Of a stretch of 17,688 bases of DNA, positions 8,265 through 15,826 are shown piece after piece. Each line of letters begins with the position of its first letter. Position 1 is the first letter of the stretch. Origin of the DNA: UBA4416 sp031539425 (lineage in GTDB: Bacteria; Bacteroidota; Bacteroidia; B-17B0; Aurantibacillaceae); the NCBI GenBank assembly GCA_031539425.1, contig JAVKLI010000018.1, positions 1-17,688 on the forward strand, read 5' to 3'. The position numbers and the translations under genes were made by a program. The notes under the pieces were generated by a model. It did not search any database, was not told the DNA's origin, and was given only the letters and a program-made list of their open reading frames with translations.

Positions 8265-8402
8265 TTATTTCGATTTTCCTAACTGTTTACGTAAACATTC
8301 AATTTCATTTTTAAGCGTTTCAATATGCATTTTATCCACATTGATAATTACATCAACATATGCTTGAGGGTTTTCAATACTTTGTTGATTAATGTGTTGT
8401 GT
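8265..8402 (-). pseudogene. C-terminal remnant of a gene cut by the IS end
   Basis: On the minus strand a frame reads out of the inverted-repeat end at 8402 and stops at 8265-8267. It has coding-like content, including IENPQAYVDVIINVDKMHIE followed by TLKNEIECLRKQLGKSK. The last 25 residues are an amphipathic helix resembling the coiled-coil tails of small regulators, but that is only a resemblance. No matching N-terminal half is seen on the other side of the IS scar (9792-10044). It is too short to name. I read it as the surviving 3' end of a gene truncated by the mobile element. Confidence 0.45.
8284..8297. promoter_or_regulatory. 14-bp perfect palindrome upstream of the permease operon
   Basis: TGTTTACGTAAACA is its own reverse complement and lies about 60-75 bp before the first permease start. 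It has the size of a dimeric-regulator operator. However, it falls inside the coding remnant, and about one perfect 14-bp palindrome is expected by chance in a window of this size, more with AT bias. Treat it as a weak candidate only. Confidence 0.15.
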
Positions 8403-8414
8403 TGTAAGCTCCCC
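8402..8414 (+). repeat. Inverted repeat end (IRR) of the IS3 remnant
   Basis: This 13-bp end, TTGTAAGCTCCCC, matches the complement of 9779-9791 without mismatch. Past the 13 bp only patchy similarity remains. It directly cuts the reading frame of the C-terminal remnant at 8265-8402. Confidence 0.55.
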
Positions 8415-8427
8415 TGAGTGATACAAA

Positions 8428-8585
8428 TTATTTTTTTACCTTTCTTTCTTTTGAGGCTAAAAGAAACAAAGGCTTTGATACATTTCAATTTCTCAGCCTT
8501 TCAGACTGATCTCCTTACAAAGGAGAGCAGCGTTTACTGAGGTGCTTCATGTATTTTTAATATCGTAACAAAGGTAAAAAAACAA
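8428..8585. repeat. Hairpin-rich element bounded by 16-bp inverted repeats
   Basis: The ends TTATTTTTTTACCTTT (8428-8443) and its complement at 8570-8585 differ at one base. Inside are a 14-bp stem with one mismatch and a 6-base loop (8439-8452 with 8459-8472), a perfect 7-bp stem with a 3-base loop (8510-8516 with 8520-8526) and a short outer CTCAG/CTGAG pair (8492-8496 with 8537-8541). No ORF is present. The compact folded structure between gene remnants resembles a small non-autonomous repeat (MITE- or REP-like). No target duplication is evident. Genome-wide copy number is unknown. The A/T-rich ends make part of the symmetry likely by chance, but the 14-bp stem is not easily explained that way. 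Confidence 0.5.
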
Positions 8586-8598
8586 AGCTTGTTTGTGG

Positions 8599-9461
8599 CT
8601 ATTCTAAAGAGGCACTTAGTTTTAACCTATCTTTATATTTCATGTATCTACCTTTATAATATTGTATTTGATGTATATTATCTTCAACCTTGTTAAAATG
8701 TATTTCTTTCCATTTAAAATCTAATTTAAGTTCATCAATTTTATACTCCAAATAACCATCTTTATCTCTAAATATAGCCTTTTTTACTTGACTGGTATAA
8801 GGTAAAGAAAAATACAATATATGCCTGTTTGGATTAATCAAACTATCAACTCTAAAAAGCTGCAAATGAGTTGCTATGGTGTCTTGATTAAAATAGGCTT
8901 TTATTTGTATACTTGATGATTTGATATATGAGCCACGCTCTGTAAGTTCTACATCTCCCAACCAATCATTAAATGGTGAGTTGGGTATCATAAAACTAAG
9001 AAAATAGTACAGGGTATCTTTTATAGGAAGTCATCGTGTCTCCATCCGATTATCAGCAATTACTGTTATTGTATCTTTCCCATATAGATAGTCTATCTTG
9101 TTTAAATTGACCCACTCTTTGTAGCTTTCTTTTAACACTCCTCTGCAAAGAATGTTTGCACGATCTGCAGGCCTTGGTGGATAAGGAATTGTTGTAGTAT
9201 CCAATTTTCTTTGAGTAGCAATTTTAATATATGTCTTCTTTCCTAGTATATCTGTACAGTCCATGTTAGGACTCGGACCGTTTTTTTTTAAATAATTTAT
9301 ACATGGCATATAGTGTTTATTGAGAACACTATCTATCCCCCCTTGTTTTTTTTTAGATGGTTCAAAAATTGATACCAGCTTTCATAATAAGGTCGATAAT
9401 TAATTGATATAGAAATACAAGGCATATCAGGATACTCAACTTTTTGTAAGTTTAAAACACA
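8599..9461 (-). pseudogene. Decayed gene of unknown function (frameshift plus in-frame TGA)
   Basis: Three consecutive pieces appear to be one former protein. Piece one (9461-9333, e.g. QKVEYPDMPCISISINYRPY) ends just after an A9/G6 tract at about 9337-9353. A single lost base there would join it to piece two (start MPCINYLKKN at 9309, ending NRMETR at the TGA 9031-9033). Piece three continues in exactly the same frame as piece two (LPIKDTLYYF, then PNSPFNDWLG and on to LKLSASLE at 8599). The lone TGA would be explained by a Trp TGG changed to TGA. Piece three contains no transmembrane segment, and its charged, Tyr-rich sequence suggests a secreted or lipoprotein-type domain. I do not recognise the family and it is not an IS3 transposase. 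If read as separate genes, the ORFs are 92 and 130 residues. Confidence 0.6.
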
Positions 9462-9465
9462 GGGG

Positions 9466-9716
9466 TTACAACATTTTTTCGATAATATATTTTGCAACGT
9501 CCAATTCCATTGCTAAATTAGCATACATACGCTTTAAGCGCGAGTTCTCTTCTTCCAATTCTTTAACCCTTTTAAGCTCACTTGCCTCCATAGCGTTAAC
9601 GCCACTTATAAAAACTTGCTCGGCTTACACCATGCTCTCGCATAATGTCTTCTAACGATTTTCCGTTTTCGAACGCTTTCAAAACTTTTGAAATCTGTTA
9701 ACTGTTAAATTTTCAT
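9466..9716 (-). pseudogene. Broken IS3-family orfA (HTH transposase subunit)
   Basis: The minus strand encodes QISKVLKAFENGKSLEDIMR and EHGVSRASFYKWR, an IS3 OrfA helix-turn-helix, then (after a frame change) ELKRVKELEEENSRLKRMYA and NLAMELDVAKYIIEKML, the coiled-coil end typical of OrfA. The gene is dead: the start region has a frameshift in the A run near 9712, a TAA where the family has Gln near 9700, a TAA in place of Lys after YKWR, and a frameshift just after that. ATGs at 9716 and 9724 are possible original starts. Its natural stop lies at 9466-9468. OrfA normally helps OrfB through a frameshift fusion; here OrfB is missing. Confidence 0.8.
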
Positions 9717-9778
9717 TTTTTCATTTTTTTACGTTTTAAAGTTAAACTTTTGTCTATTTTTAAATCGTACTAATTTTT

Positions 9779-9791
9779 GGGGAGCTTACAA
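9779..9791 (-). repeat. Inverted repeat end (IRL) of the IS3 remnant
   Basis: On the minus strand this reads TTGTAAGCTCCCC and precedes the broken orfA by about 60 bp, the usual position of the left end. It is the exact inverse of 8402-8414. Confidence 0.6.
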
Positions 9792-9960
9792 GATGATATC
9801 AATTATGAAAGAGGTCTACTATGAATTTGATAGATAAAATGAGTTTTATTTTTAAATAACATTCTGGGCTACTTTAGTGTTATGAAATTCATTCTGAATT
9901 TTTAATTGAAGCCAAATTTCTTTTTTGATAATGTTGGTGTTTAAAATCGTTTTTATACAT

Positions 9961-9993
9961 AAATGCAAAAAATTAGTTGTGGGTTTTGCATTT
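9961..9993. terminator. Possible terminator downstream of gatC
   Basis: A perfect 10-bp stem (AAATGCAAAA with TTTTGCATTT, 13-base loop) lies about 50 bp beyond the gatC stop. A run of seven T begins at 9991 on the plus strand; on the minus strand there are T residues within the stem but no long run after it. The stem is AT-rich with only two G:C pairs, so strength is doubtful. The rest of 9792-10044 holds no ORF, repeat or RNA gene that I can support. Confidence 0.3.
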
Positions 9994-10044
9994 TTTTGCT
10001 TTAAACATAAGTCTTTTAACAACTTCATTATATGTTATAAAAAA

Positions 10045-10341
10045 TTACCTATTAATTACTTTTGGCACTTTAAAATAATCTGAATCTTTATCTGGTGCGT
10101 TTTTTAAAGCTTCTTGTTTTGTTATTGTTTTTTGAGCAACATCTTCTCTTGTTAAACTTTTTTCTGTGTTTAAATAGACTAAAGGTTCTACATCAGTTGT
10201 ATCTACTTCGTTTATTTTTTCTATAAACTGCAACATGTTGTTCATATCCTTAAGTATTTCTTCTTTTTCAGCTTCGTTAAACTCTAAACGTGCCAAGTGC
10301 GCTACTTCGTCTACTGTTTGTTTATTAATTTTTTGCATCAT
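10045..10341 (-). CDS. gatC: Asp/Glu-tRNA amidotransferase subunit C
   Basis: GatC is the small subunit of the GatCAB complex, which converts misacylated Asp-tRNA(Asn) or Glu-tRNA(Gln) to the amidated form. The 98-residue length is typical. The N-terminal VDEVAHLARLEF is the standard GatC opening. The following helix (EAEKEEILKDMNNMLQFIEK) and the pattern INEVDTTDVEPL match the family's belt structure, and the end carries DYFKVPKVI, the usual tail that reaches between the partner subunits. It begins with MMQK; either Met is possible. Its start overlaps the end of the acyltransferase gene by 17 bp. gatA and gatB are not in the window. gatC is the last gene of the rimP block. Confidence 0.9.
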   Translation of the reverse strand: MMQKINKQTVDEVAHLARLEFNEAEKEEILKDMNNMLQFIEKINEVDTTDVEPLVYLNTEKSLTREDVAQKTITKQEALKNAPDKDSDYFKVPKVINR

Positions 10342-11071
10342 AGTTTTCTAATGTTTGTTTAATTAATAGATATGTTTTTTGTTTTAAAAAATCTATGTCA
10401 TCTACAGTTAATCCAATTGTTTTAATAGGTTCAAGAATTGTAGAATAAGTAAAACCTGGTCTTCCAAATGATTTAAAAAAGCCTCCATTTTGTAATATTT
10501 TCCAATTTTGATGGTTTACAATAGCTACAATTGGTAATTGTTTTTCTATGGCTAGTTTAAAAGCGCCTGATTTAAAAGGCTTTAATACGCCATCGGACGA
10601 AATGGTTCCTTCAGGAAAAATTGTTATATTAAATCCTTTATCTAAGGCTTGTGCACATAGTTCTAATGATTGATGCGCAGCTTTGATGTTTTTTCTATCT
10701 ACGGGTATATCCATTCCATTAAAAAATATAGAAAATAAAGGGATTTTTTTTAGTTCAACTTTTGCTAAAAATAGTGTAGTAGATGGTATATGCAACACGT
10801 TCGTGATGATATCTAAATAAGATGAATGATTGGAAACGATGATGCAAGGGATAGGGTATTGATAGTTTTTACTTTTAATAGAGATTGGGAAAATTCCGGA
10901 CAAATAACAAATTATACTACCCCATATTTTTTTAAGTTTATAGGCTAAATAAATGTTTTTTGATTTAATTAAAATAAAAAAGAAAAAATAGAATAATAAA
11001 AAGATAGTTAAAAAGCATGTAAAAAACCAAGTTTTCCAAGTAATACGACCTATCAAATGAATCACTTTCAT
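10325..11071 (-). CDS. 1-acyl-sn-glycerol-3-phosphate acyltransferase (PlsC family)
   Basis: It adds the second acyl chain to lysophosphatidic acid in phospholipid synthesis at the cytoplasmic membrane. The 248-residue protein has a membrane segment at about 14-36, the catalytic NHxxxxD box as NHSSYLD (81-87; His82, Asp87), the binding motif FPEGT (152-156), and PFKSGAFKLA (165-174). PIVAIVNHQ (180-188) fits the last family motif. PlsC-like proteins also include ornithine-lipid and other lysophospholipid acyltransferases, so the exact acceptor is not certain. It lies downstream of tRNA-Ala by 18 bp and overlaps gatC by 17 bp, making it part of the rimP-nusA-infB run. Confidence 0.85.
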   Translation of the reverse strand: MKVIHLIGRITWKTWFFTCFLTIFLLFYFFFFILIKSKNIYLAYKLKKIWGSIICYLSGIFPISIKSKNYQYPIPCIIVSNHSSYLDIITNVLHIPSTTLFLAKVELKKIPLFSIFFNGMDIPVDRKNIKAAHQSLELCAQALDKGFNITIFPEGTISSDGVLKPFKSGAFKLAIEKQLPIVAIVNHQNWKILQNGGFFKSFGRPGFTYSTILEPIKTIGLTVDDIDFLKQKTYLLIKQTLENYDAKN

Positions 11072-11089
11072 GTGAAAATGTTTTTTTTG

Positions 11090-11163
11090 TGGAGAATATC
11101 GGATTCGAACCGATCACCTCTTCACTGCCAGCGAAGCGCTCTAGCCAAATGAGCTAATCCCCC
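11090..11163 (-). tRNA. tRNA-Ala (anticodon GGC)
   Basis: The minus strand folds as a full cloverleaf of 74 nt. It begins GGGGGATTAGCTCATTTGGC, has an anticodon stem CTTCG/TGAAG with loop CTGGCAG (anticodon GGC), a T-arm loop GTTCGAATCC and acceptor end ATTCTCCA. The acceptor stem has two G-U pairs. No CCA is encoded (next bases are C, A, A). It lies 12 bp after infB and 18 bp before the acyltransferase, all on one strand, so it is probably cut out of the long operon transcript. Confidence 0.95.
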
Positions 11164-11175
11164 AATTTATTTTTT

Positions 11176-13953
11176 TTAAAGTACTGCCTTTACTTCAACC
11201 ATGTCGTACCCTTCAATTATATCATCTATTTTTATATCATTATAATCTGCAATGTTTAAGCCGCATTCGTAGCTTGCTGATACTTCTTTTACGTCATCTT
11301 TAAAGCGTTTTAAAGAGCCTAAACTGCCTGTATGTAATACTATACCATCTCTAATAACGCGCACTTTTGTATTTCTATTTACTTTACCATCTAACACGTA
11401 ACACCCTGCAATATTACCCACTTTAGAAATATTAAACACTTCTCTAATAGCAATGTTACAAACAATTTTTTCTACAAGTTTAGGTGCTAACATTCCTTCC
11501 ATAGCAGCCTTTATTTCATTAATTGCATCGTAAATGATAGAGTATAATCGAATATCAATTTCTTCTTTTTCTGCTAATTTACGAGCTTGAGAAGATGGGC
11601 GTACTTGAAACCCAACAATAATGGCATTAGAAGCACTGGCTAACATGACATCTGTTTCGCTAATGGCTCCAACTGCTTTATGTATAATATTTACTTGAAT
11701 TCTTTCAGTTGATAATTTTAATAATGAATCTGATAAGGCTTCAATTGATCCATCTACATCGCCTTTTACAATTAGGTTAAGTTCTTTAAAGTCTCCTATT
11801 GCTAATCGTCTACCTACTTCATCTAATGTAATATGTTTTTGTGTTCGTATAGCTTGTTCTCTTTGTAATTGTAAGCGTTTGTTGGCAAGTTCTCTGGCAC
11901 TTTGTTCATCTGGCATTACATTAAAAGTATCTCCAGCTGCCGGTGCGCCATTTAAGCCTAATATTTGTATAGGTACAGATGGACCAGCTTGTTTAACTTG
12001 TTGACCGTGTTCGTTAGTCATTGCTTTAATATTACCGCTGTAGCATCCTGCTACAATTGTATCGCCTATTTTTAAGGTTCCTTTTTGAACTATTACATCT
12101 GCTACGTGCCCTTTACCCTTATCTAATTTTGCTTCTATCACAGTACCTACAGCTTTAGTGTTAGGATTTGCTTTTAGCTCTAACATTTCGGATTCTAAAA
12201 TTATTTTTTCTAACAATAGTTCAATGTTTAAGCCTGTTTTTGCTGATATCTCTTGGCATTGTACTTTTCCACCCCAATCTTCAACTAAAATATTCATTGT
12301 AGAGAGTGCTTCTTTAATTTTGTTGGAATTGGCACCTGGTTTATCAATTTTATTAATGGCAATAATCATTGGCACGTTAGCAGCTTGTGCATGCGTGATA
12401 GCTTCTTTAGTTTGAGGCATCACGCTATCATCTGCAGCAATTACAATAATAGCGATGTCTGTAACTTTGGTACCTCTGGCACGCATGGCGGTAAAGGCTT
12501 CATGGCCAGGTGTATCTAAAAATGTGATAGATTTACCACTATCCAATTTTACATTATAACTACCTATGTGCTGGGTAATTCCACCGGCTTCTCTAGCCAA
12601 TACGTTAGATTTGCGGATAAAATCAAGTAAAGAGGTTTTACCATGGTCAACATGCCCCATAATAGTAACAATTGGTGGCCTTTCTTTTAAATCTTTAGGG
12701 TCTTCTTCTACTTGATCAACTATTGATTCTTGTATTTCAGCGCTTACAAATTCTACTTTGTATCCAAATTCATCTGCTACTATAGCTATTGTTTCTGCAT
12801 CTATTCTTTGATTAATGGATACAAATAACCCTAACGACATGCAGGTTGAAATAATTTGAGTTACCGTAACATTCATCATTTGTGCTAATTGATTTGCAGA
12901 TACAAACTCTGTTACTCGAAGGGTTTTTTTCTCAATATCAGATAATTCTTGCTCTTTAGCCATTTTATCTTTTACCTCATCACGCTTTTCTCTTCTATAT
13001 TTAGATGATTGTGATTTAACGCCTTTATTACTAAGCCTTGATAAGGTTTCTTTTATTTGTGCCTGTACTTCTTCGTCGGTAAGTGCACTTTTTTGTTCAC
13101 GTACGTGATGTGTTGTTTTTGAGTTTGCTTTAGAGCCATATTTTATTTGTGCTCTTTTTTTAGCTTCTTCTGCTTGATCTAAACCAACTTTTTTTATTTC
13201 GCTTTGTGTTACTGCACCTGGTTTTATTCTTACTCGTTTTCCATTAATTCGTTTTAACGCATCATTTTCATCAGTTTTTTTAGGTTCTCTAGCGATGGGT
13301 AACACAATAGTACCCATTAATTTAGGACCTTCTAATTTTTGATATACTGTTTCATGAAATATTTCTACTGGCGGTTCAGGAGCTTTAGGTATTGGTTTGG
13401 CTTCAACTATTGGTTTTTGTTCCGCTATTGGTTCTGCCTTTTGAATTGTATGCTTAACTGCTTTTTTAGGGGTGATAACCTCAGTATCCTCTTCAATATC
13501 TTTTGATTTAGCGGCTTTTTTTATTGGTTTTTTTGCTATTTCTACAGATCCTAATACTTTAGGTCCTGTTAGTTTAACTTTATCTTTAATAGATTCTGTT
13601 TCGACCACTTCTGCTTTTTCTACCTTTTTTTCAGCAATTTGTTTAGGTGCTTGAATAACGGAACTGTTTTCAACAATTATTGATGTTGGTTTTGTAGCTG
13701 GTTTTTCAGTGTCAACTAAAATCTCTCGTTTAGCTGTTAAATTATTTTGGCTAATTTTTTGTGCAGCTTCTTTGGTTGATTTATCTCCCGAAAACATAGA
13801 TTGTAAAAGAGCATACTCCTTTTCAGCTATTTTGGCATTGGGATTATTGTCTACTTTACAATTTTTGGTTGCAAGAAACTCTACAATTTTGCTAATAGAA
13901 AGGTTAAATTCCTTTGCTACTTTACTTAATCTCATTTGTGTTGTATCTGCCAT
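11176..13953 (-). CDS. infB: Translation initiation factor IF-2
   Basis: IF-2 is the GTPase that brings fMet-tRNA to the 30S subunit and promotes 50S joining. The protein has 925 residues. The N-terminal MRLSKVAKEF with the helical IF2_N domain (7-55) is followed by a long low-complexity linker rich in Lys, Glu, Ala and Pro (about 60-320), then a second IF2_N-like region (345-400). The G domain contains GHVDHGKT (433-440), DTPGHEAF (480-487) and NKID (534-537), all intact. Domains II, III and the C-terminal fMet-tRNA-binding part follow to the end (EGYDMVEVKAVL). The long variable N-terminal part is normal for the Bacteroidota. It follows nusA by 69 bp, the usual gene order. Confidence 0.97.
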   Translation of the reverse strand: MADTTQMRLSKVAKEFNLSISKIVEFLATKNCKVDNNPNAKIAEKEYALLQSMFSGDKSTKEAAQKISQNNLTAKREILVDTEKPATKPTSIIVENSSVIQAPKQIAEKKVEKAEVVETESIKDKVKLTGPKVLGSVEIAKKPIKKAAKSKDIEEDTEVITPKKAVKHTIQKAEPIAEQKPIVEAKPIPKAPEPPVEIFHETVYQKLEGPKLMGTIVLPIAREPKKTDENDALKRINGKRVRIKPGAVTQSEIKKVGLDQAEEAKKRAQIKYGSKANSKTTHHVREQKSALTDEEVQAQIKETLSRLSNKGVKSQSSKYRREKRDEVKDKMAKEQELSDIEKKTLRVTEFVSANQLAQMMNVTVTQIISTCMSLGLFVSINQRIDAETIAIVADEFGYKVEFVSAEIQESIVDQVEEDPKDLKERPPIVTIMGHVDHGKTSLLDFIRKSNVLAREAGGITQHIGSYNVKLDSGKSITFLDTPGHEAFTAMRARGTKVTDIAIIVIAADDSVMPQTKEAITHAQAANVPMIIAINKIDKPGANSNKIKEALSTMNILVEDWGGKVQCQEISAKTGLNIELLLEKIILESEMLELKANPNTKAVGTVIEAKLDKGKGHVADVIVQKGTLKIGDTIVAGCYSGNIKAMTNEHGQQVKQAGPSVPIQILGLNGAPAAGDTFNVMPDEQSARELANKRLQLQREQAIRTQKHITLDEVGRRLAIGDFKELNLIVKGDVDGSIEALSDSLLKLSTERIQVNIIHKAVGAISETDVMLASASNAIIVGFQVRPSSQARKLAEKEEIDIRLYSIIYDAINEIKAAMEGMLAPKLVEKIVCNIAIREVFNISKVGNIAGCYVLDGKVNRNTKVRVIRDGIVLHTGSLGSLKRFKDDVKEVSASYECGLNIADYNDIKIDDIIEGYDMVEVKAVL

Positions 13954-14022
13954 TTTATTTTTTTATTCGGAAACTATTTTGTTCAATGATGTGTTTGTGT
14001 GGTGCTGTTTTAAAAGATACAA

Positions 14023-15282
14023 TTATTCAAACTCTGATTGTAATATTTGTTTTACCCTTTCTATAATGCTTTCAGACAACTCTGTGCGCTTTATTAATGT
14101 TTCGTTATCTACATCTAAAACTGATTTAGCTGTGTCGCAACCAGCATTTTTTAATGCAGTTAGTATAGATGATTCAATTTCATCGGAAAACTCTAATAAA
14201 TCTACGTCATCTAAATCTAGGTTAGCATCATCTGCATCTCTGTACACATCTATTTCGTAGCCTGTTAGTTTTCCTGCCAATTTTATATTGTACCCGCCTT
14301 TACCTATTGCTAATGAAATTTGATCTGGTTTTAAAAATACTTCGGCGTGTTTTGTTTCTTCGTTTAACTTTACTGTAGATACTTTAGCAGGGCTTAAAGC
14401 ACGCTGAATAAGTAATTCCATATTATTAGTATAGTTAATCACATCAATATTTTCATTTTTCAACTCTCTTACTATACCATGTATTCTAGAGCCTTTCATT
14501 CCAACACAAGCACCTACTGGATCAATTCTATCATCATAAGATTCTACAGCTACTTTTGCTCTTTCGCCTGGTTCTCGTACAATTTTTTTAATTGTTATTA
14601 ATCCATCAAATACTTCAGGTACTTCCATTTCAAATAATCTTTCTAGGAAGGAAGGTGCTGTGCGTGATAAAATGATGGAGGGCGTGCTATTTCTTAGTTC
14701 TACTTTTAAAATTACAGCTCTTACTGAATCTCCTTTTTTGAAAAAATCAGATCCTATTAATTCGGAGGTAGGTAATAATAATTCATTGCCTTCGTCATCC
14801 ATTAGCATAATTTCTTTTTTCCAAACTTGATATACTTCTGCAGTGATAACATCACCTACACGGTCTTTATATTTATTATAAATACCCATTTTTTCTAATT
14901 CTAAAATTTTAAGAATTAAGTTTTGACGAACGGATACTACGTTTCTTCTACCTATATCTTCTAATTTAACAAGCTCCGTAACCTCTTCGCCTAATTCAAA
15001 ATCTAAATCAATTTTTTTAGCTTCAGAAAGACTGATGTGTCTGTGTTCATTAAATTCAAATGAATCTTCAGCAAATTCATCGTCAACTATTGTTCTGTTT
15101 TTATATATTTCTATATCTCCTTTATCTGGATTAACAATAATATCAAAATTTTTATCTGAATTATAATTTTTAATAAGCATGCTTCTAAATACTTCTTCAA
15201 TAATGCTCATTAACGTGGCTTTGTCTATATTTTTATCATCTTTAAATACTGAAAACGATTCGATTAAATTTAAGCTTTCCAT
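14023..15282 (-). CDS. nusA: Transcription termination/antitermination factor NusA
   Basis: NusA binds RNA polymerase and controls pausing, termination and antitermination. The 419-residue protein shows an N-terminal polymerase-binding domain (1-125), an S1 domain (about 138-205), KH1 with GMKGSRI (261-267) and KH2 with AIGKGGYNIKLAGKLTGYEI (325-344). A short acidic segment (350-370) and a C-terminal helical stretch up to EFE complete it; this is much shorter than the double repeat of E. coli NusA, as usual outside the Gammaproteobacteria. The gene lies 19 bp after rimP and 69 bp before infB. In E. coli the homologous operon is autogenously regulated by NusA; the terminator-like hairpin upstream of rimP would allow something similar here, but that is inference. 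Confidence 0.97.
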   Translation of the reverse strand: MESLNLIESFSVFKDDKNIDKATLMSIIEEVFRSMLIKNYNSDKNFDIIVNPDKGDIEIYKNRTIVDDEFAEDSFEFNEHRHISLSEAKKIDLDFELGEEVTELVKLEDIGRRNVVSVRQNLILKILELEKMGIYNKYKDRVGDVITAEVYQVWKKEIMLMDDEGNELLLPTSELIGSDFFKKGDSVRAVILKVELRNSTPSIILSRTAPSFLERLFEMEVPEVFDGLITIKKIVREPGERAKVAVESYDDRIDPVGACVGMKGSRIHGIVRELKNENIDVINYTNNMELLIQRALSPAKVSTVKLNEETKHAEVFLKPDQISLAIGKGGYNIKLAGKLTGYEIDVYRDADDANLDLDDVDLLEFSDEIESSILTALKNAGCDTAKSVLDVDNETLIKRTELSESIIERVKQILQSEFE

Positions 15283-15301
15283 AGGTTATTTTTGTGTGTT
15301 A

Positions 15302-15766
15302 TTAAAATGGTAATACTGATTTGGTTTCTTTTATTTGATTAAATGGGAGGTTAATGGTTGCTATTTTTTGCTGATAACCTTTACCAATTTCTTTTTTGAT
15401 GCGCTCTGTTGTTTCTATTTCTAGAAATTCATTTGATACTTGTAATAATTTACCTTGTAAAATTTGCTCATTTATTTGTTTTATAATTACATTTTTACCA
15501 ATATGAGACTTGTATTGATTTAATACTTTAAATGGTTCGGTAGCTCCTGGAGATGATACTTCTAATTCAAAATCTTGCCTTTCTCTATCTAAATTGCTTT
15601 CTATATGCCTGCTTAAGGCTATACAATCTTTAATGGTTATTTTATTTTCTGAGTCTATTTTTATTACTATTTTACTGCTGGCACTTATTTCTAAGTGCAC
15701 CAAATATAAATTAGTTTCCAACACGTGTTGGTTTATTAAGTTTATGATATTTTGTTTACTAATCAT
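15302..15766 (-). CDS. rimP: Ribosome maturation factor RimP
   Basis: RimP takes part in late assembly of the 30S subunit. The 154-residue length fits the family. The hallmark FELEVSSPGATEPFK (76-90) is the family's EVSSPGxxRPL motif with Thr-Glu-Pro in place of Arg-Pro-Leu. The C-terminal half (about 91-154) has the small beta-barrel expected, with LQGKLLQVSNEFLEIET at its core. It is the first gene of the rimP-nusA-infB run, with nusA 19 bp downstream. Its start codon lies just after a terminator-like hairpin in its own leader. Confidence 0.95.
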   Translation of the reverse strand: MISKQNIINLINQHVLETNLYLVHLEISASSKIVIKIDSENKITIKDCIALSRHIESNLDRERQDFELEVSSPGATEPFKVLNQYKSHIGKNVIIKQINEQILQGKLLQVSNEFLEIETTERIKKEIGKGYQQKIATINLPFNQIKETKSVLPF

Positions 15767-15776
15767 ATTTAAATAA

Positions 15777-15802
15777 AAAAGGGACTTTTAATGGCCCCTT
15801 TT
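15777..15802. terminator. Bidirectional hairpin with T runs in the rimP leader
   Basis: AAAAGGGAC pairs with GCCCCTTTT (one mismatch, 8 paired bases, 8-base loop). Six A (15775-15780) precede it and GTTTTTT follows, so it looks like an intrinsic terminator on either strand. For the minus strand it lies only about 10 bases before the rimP ATG (15766) and downstream of a possible promoter at 15819-15826. It could end transcripts coming from upstream, or act as an attenuator for rimP-nusA-infB. The stem is short and AT-rich outside the GGG/CCC core. Confidence 0.5.
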
Positions 15803-15818
15803 GTTTTTTATTCAATTA

Positions 15819-15826
15819 CAAATATA
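15819..15826 (-). promoter_or_regulatory. Possible -7 box of the rimP promoter
   Basis: On the minus strand the bases read TATATTTG, an exact match to the Bacteroidota -7 consensus TAnnTTTG. It is 53 bases before the rimP start. No TTTG is present at the expected -33 spacing, so support rests on one box only. If used, the transcript would start near 15812 and carry the hairpin. Confidence 0.35.

Larger units (their letters stand above)
8402..9791 (-). mobile_element. IS3-family remnant with inverted ends and a foreign interior
   Basis: TTGTAAGCTCCCC at 8402-8414 is repeated exactly in inverse orientation at 9779-9791. The ends carry TG...CA termini as in the IS3 family. The enclosed 1390 bp is a usual IS3 length. 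Read on the minus strand, the right end is followed by a decayed orfA at the expected place. Where the DDE transposase orfB should follow, there is instead an unrelated decayed gene (8599-9461) and a hairpin-rich repeat. I see no direct target duplication next to the ends. Either the interior was replaced, or the two ends come from two separate copies joined by deletion. The element cannot move by itself. Confidence 0.5.

Noticed and set aside
9031..9033. TGA read as tryptophan, making one intact gene
   Set aside because: Only this one decayed gene would need it, and it also needs a frameshift repair upstream. A mutated Trp codon is simpler.
8395..9800. Target-site duplication flanking the IS3 remnant
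   Set aside because: The bases outside 8402 and 9791 do not match as a 3-5 bp direct repeat.
13709..14260. 183-codon plus-strand ORF over the infB/nusA junction
   Set aside because: It lies antisense to the ends of two certain genes, and its sequence shows no domain; it is a shadow of their codon use.
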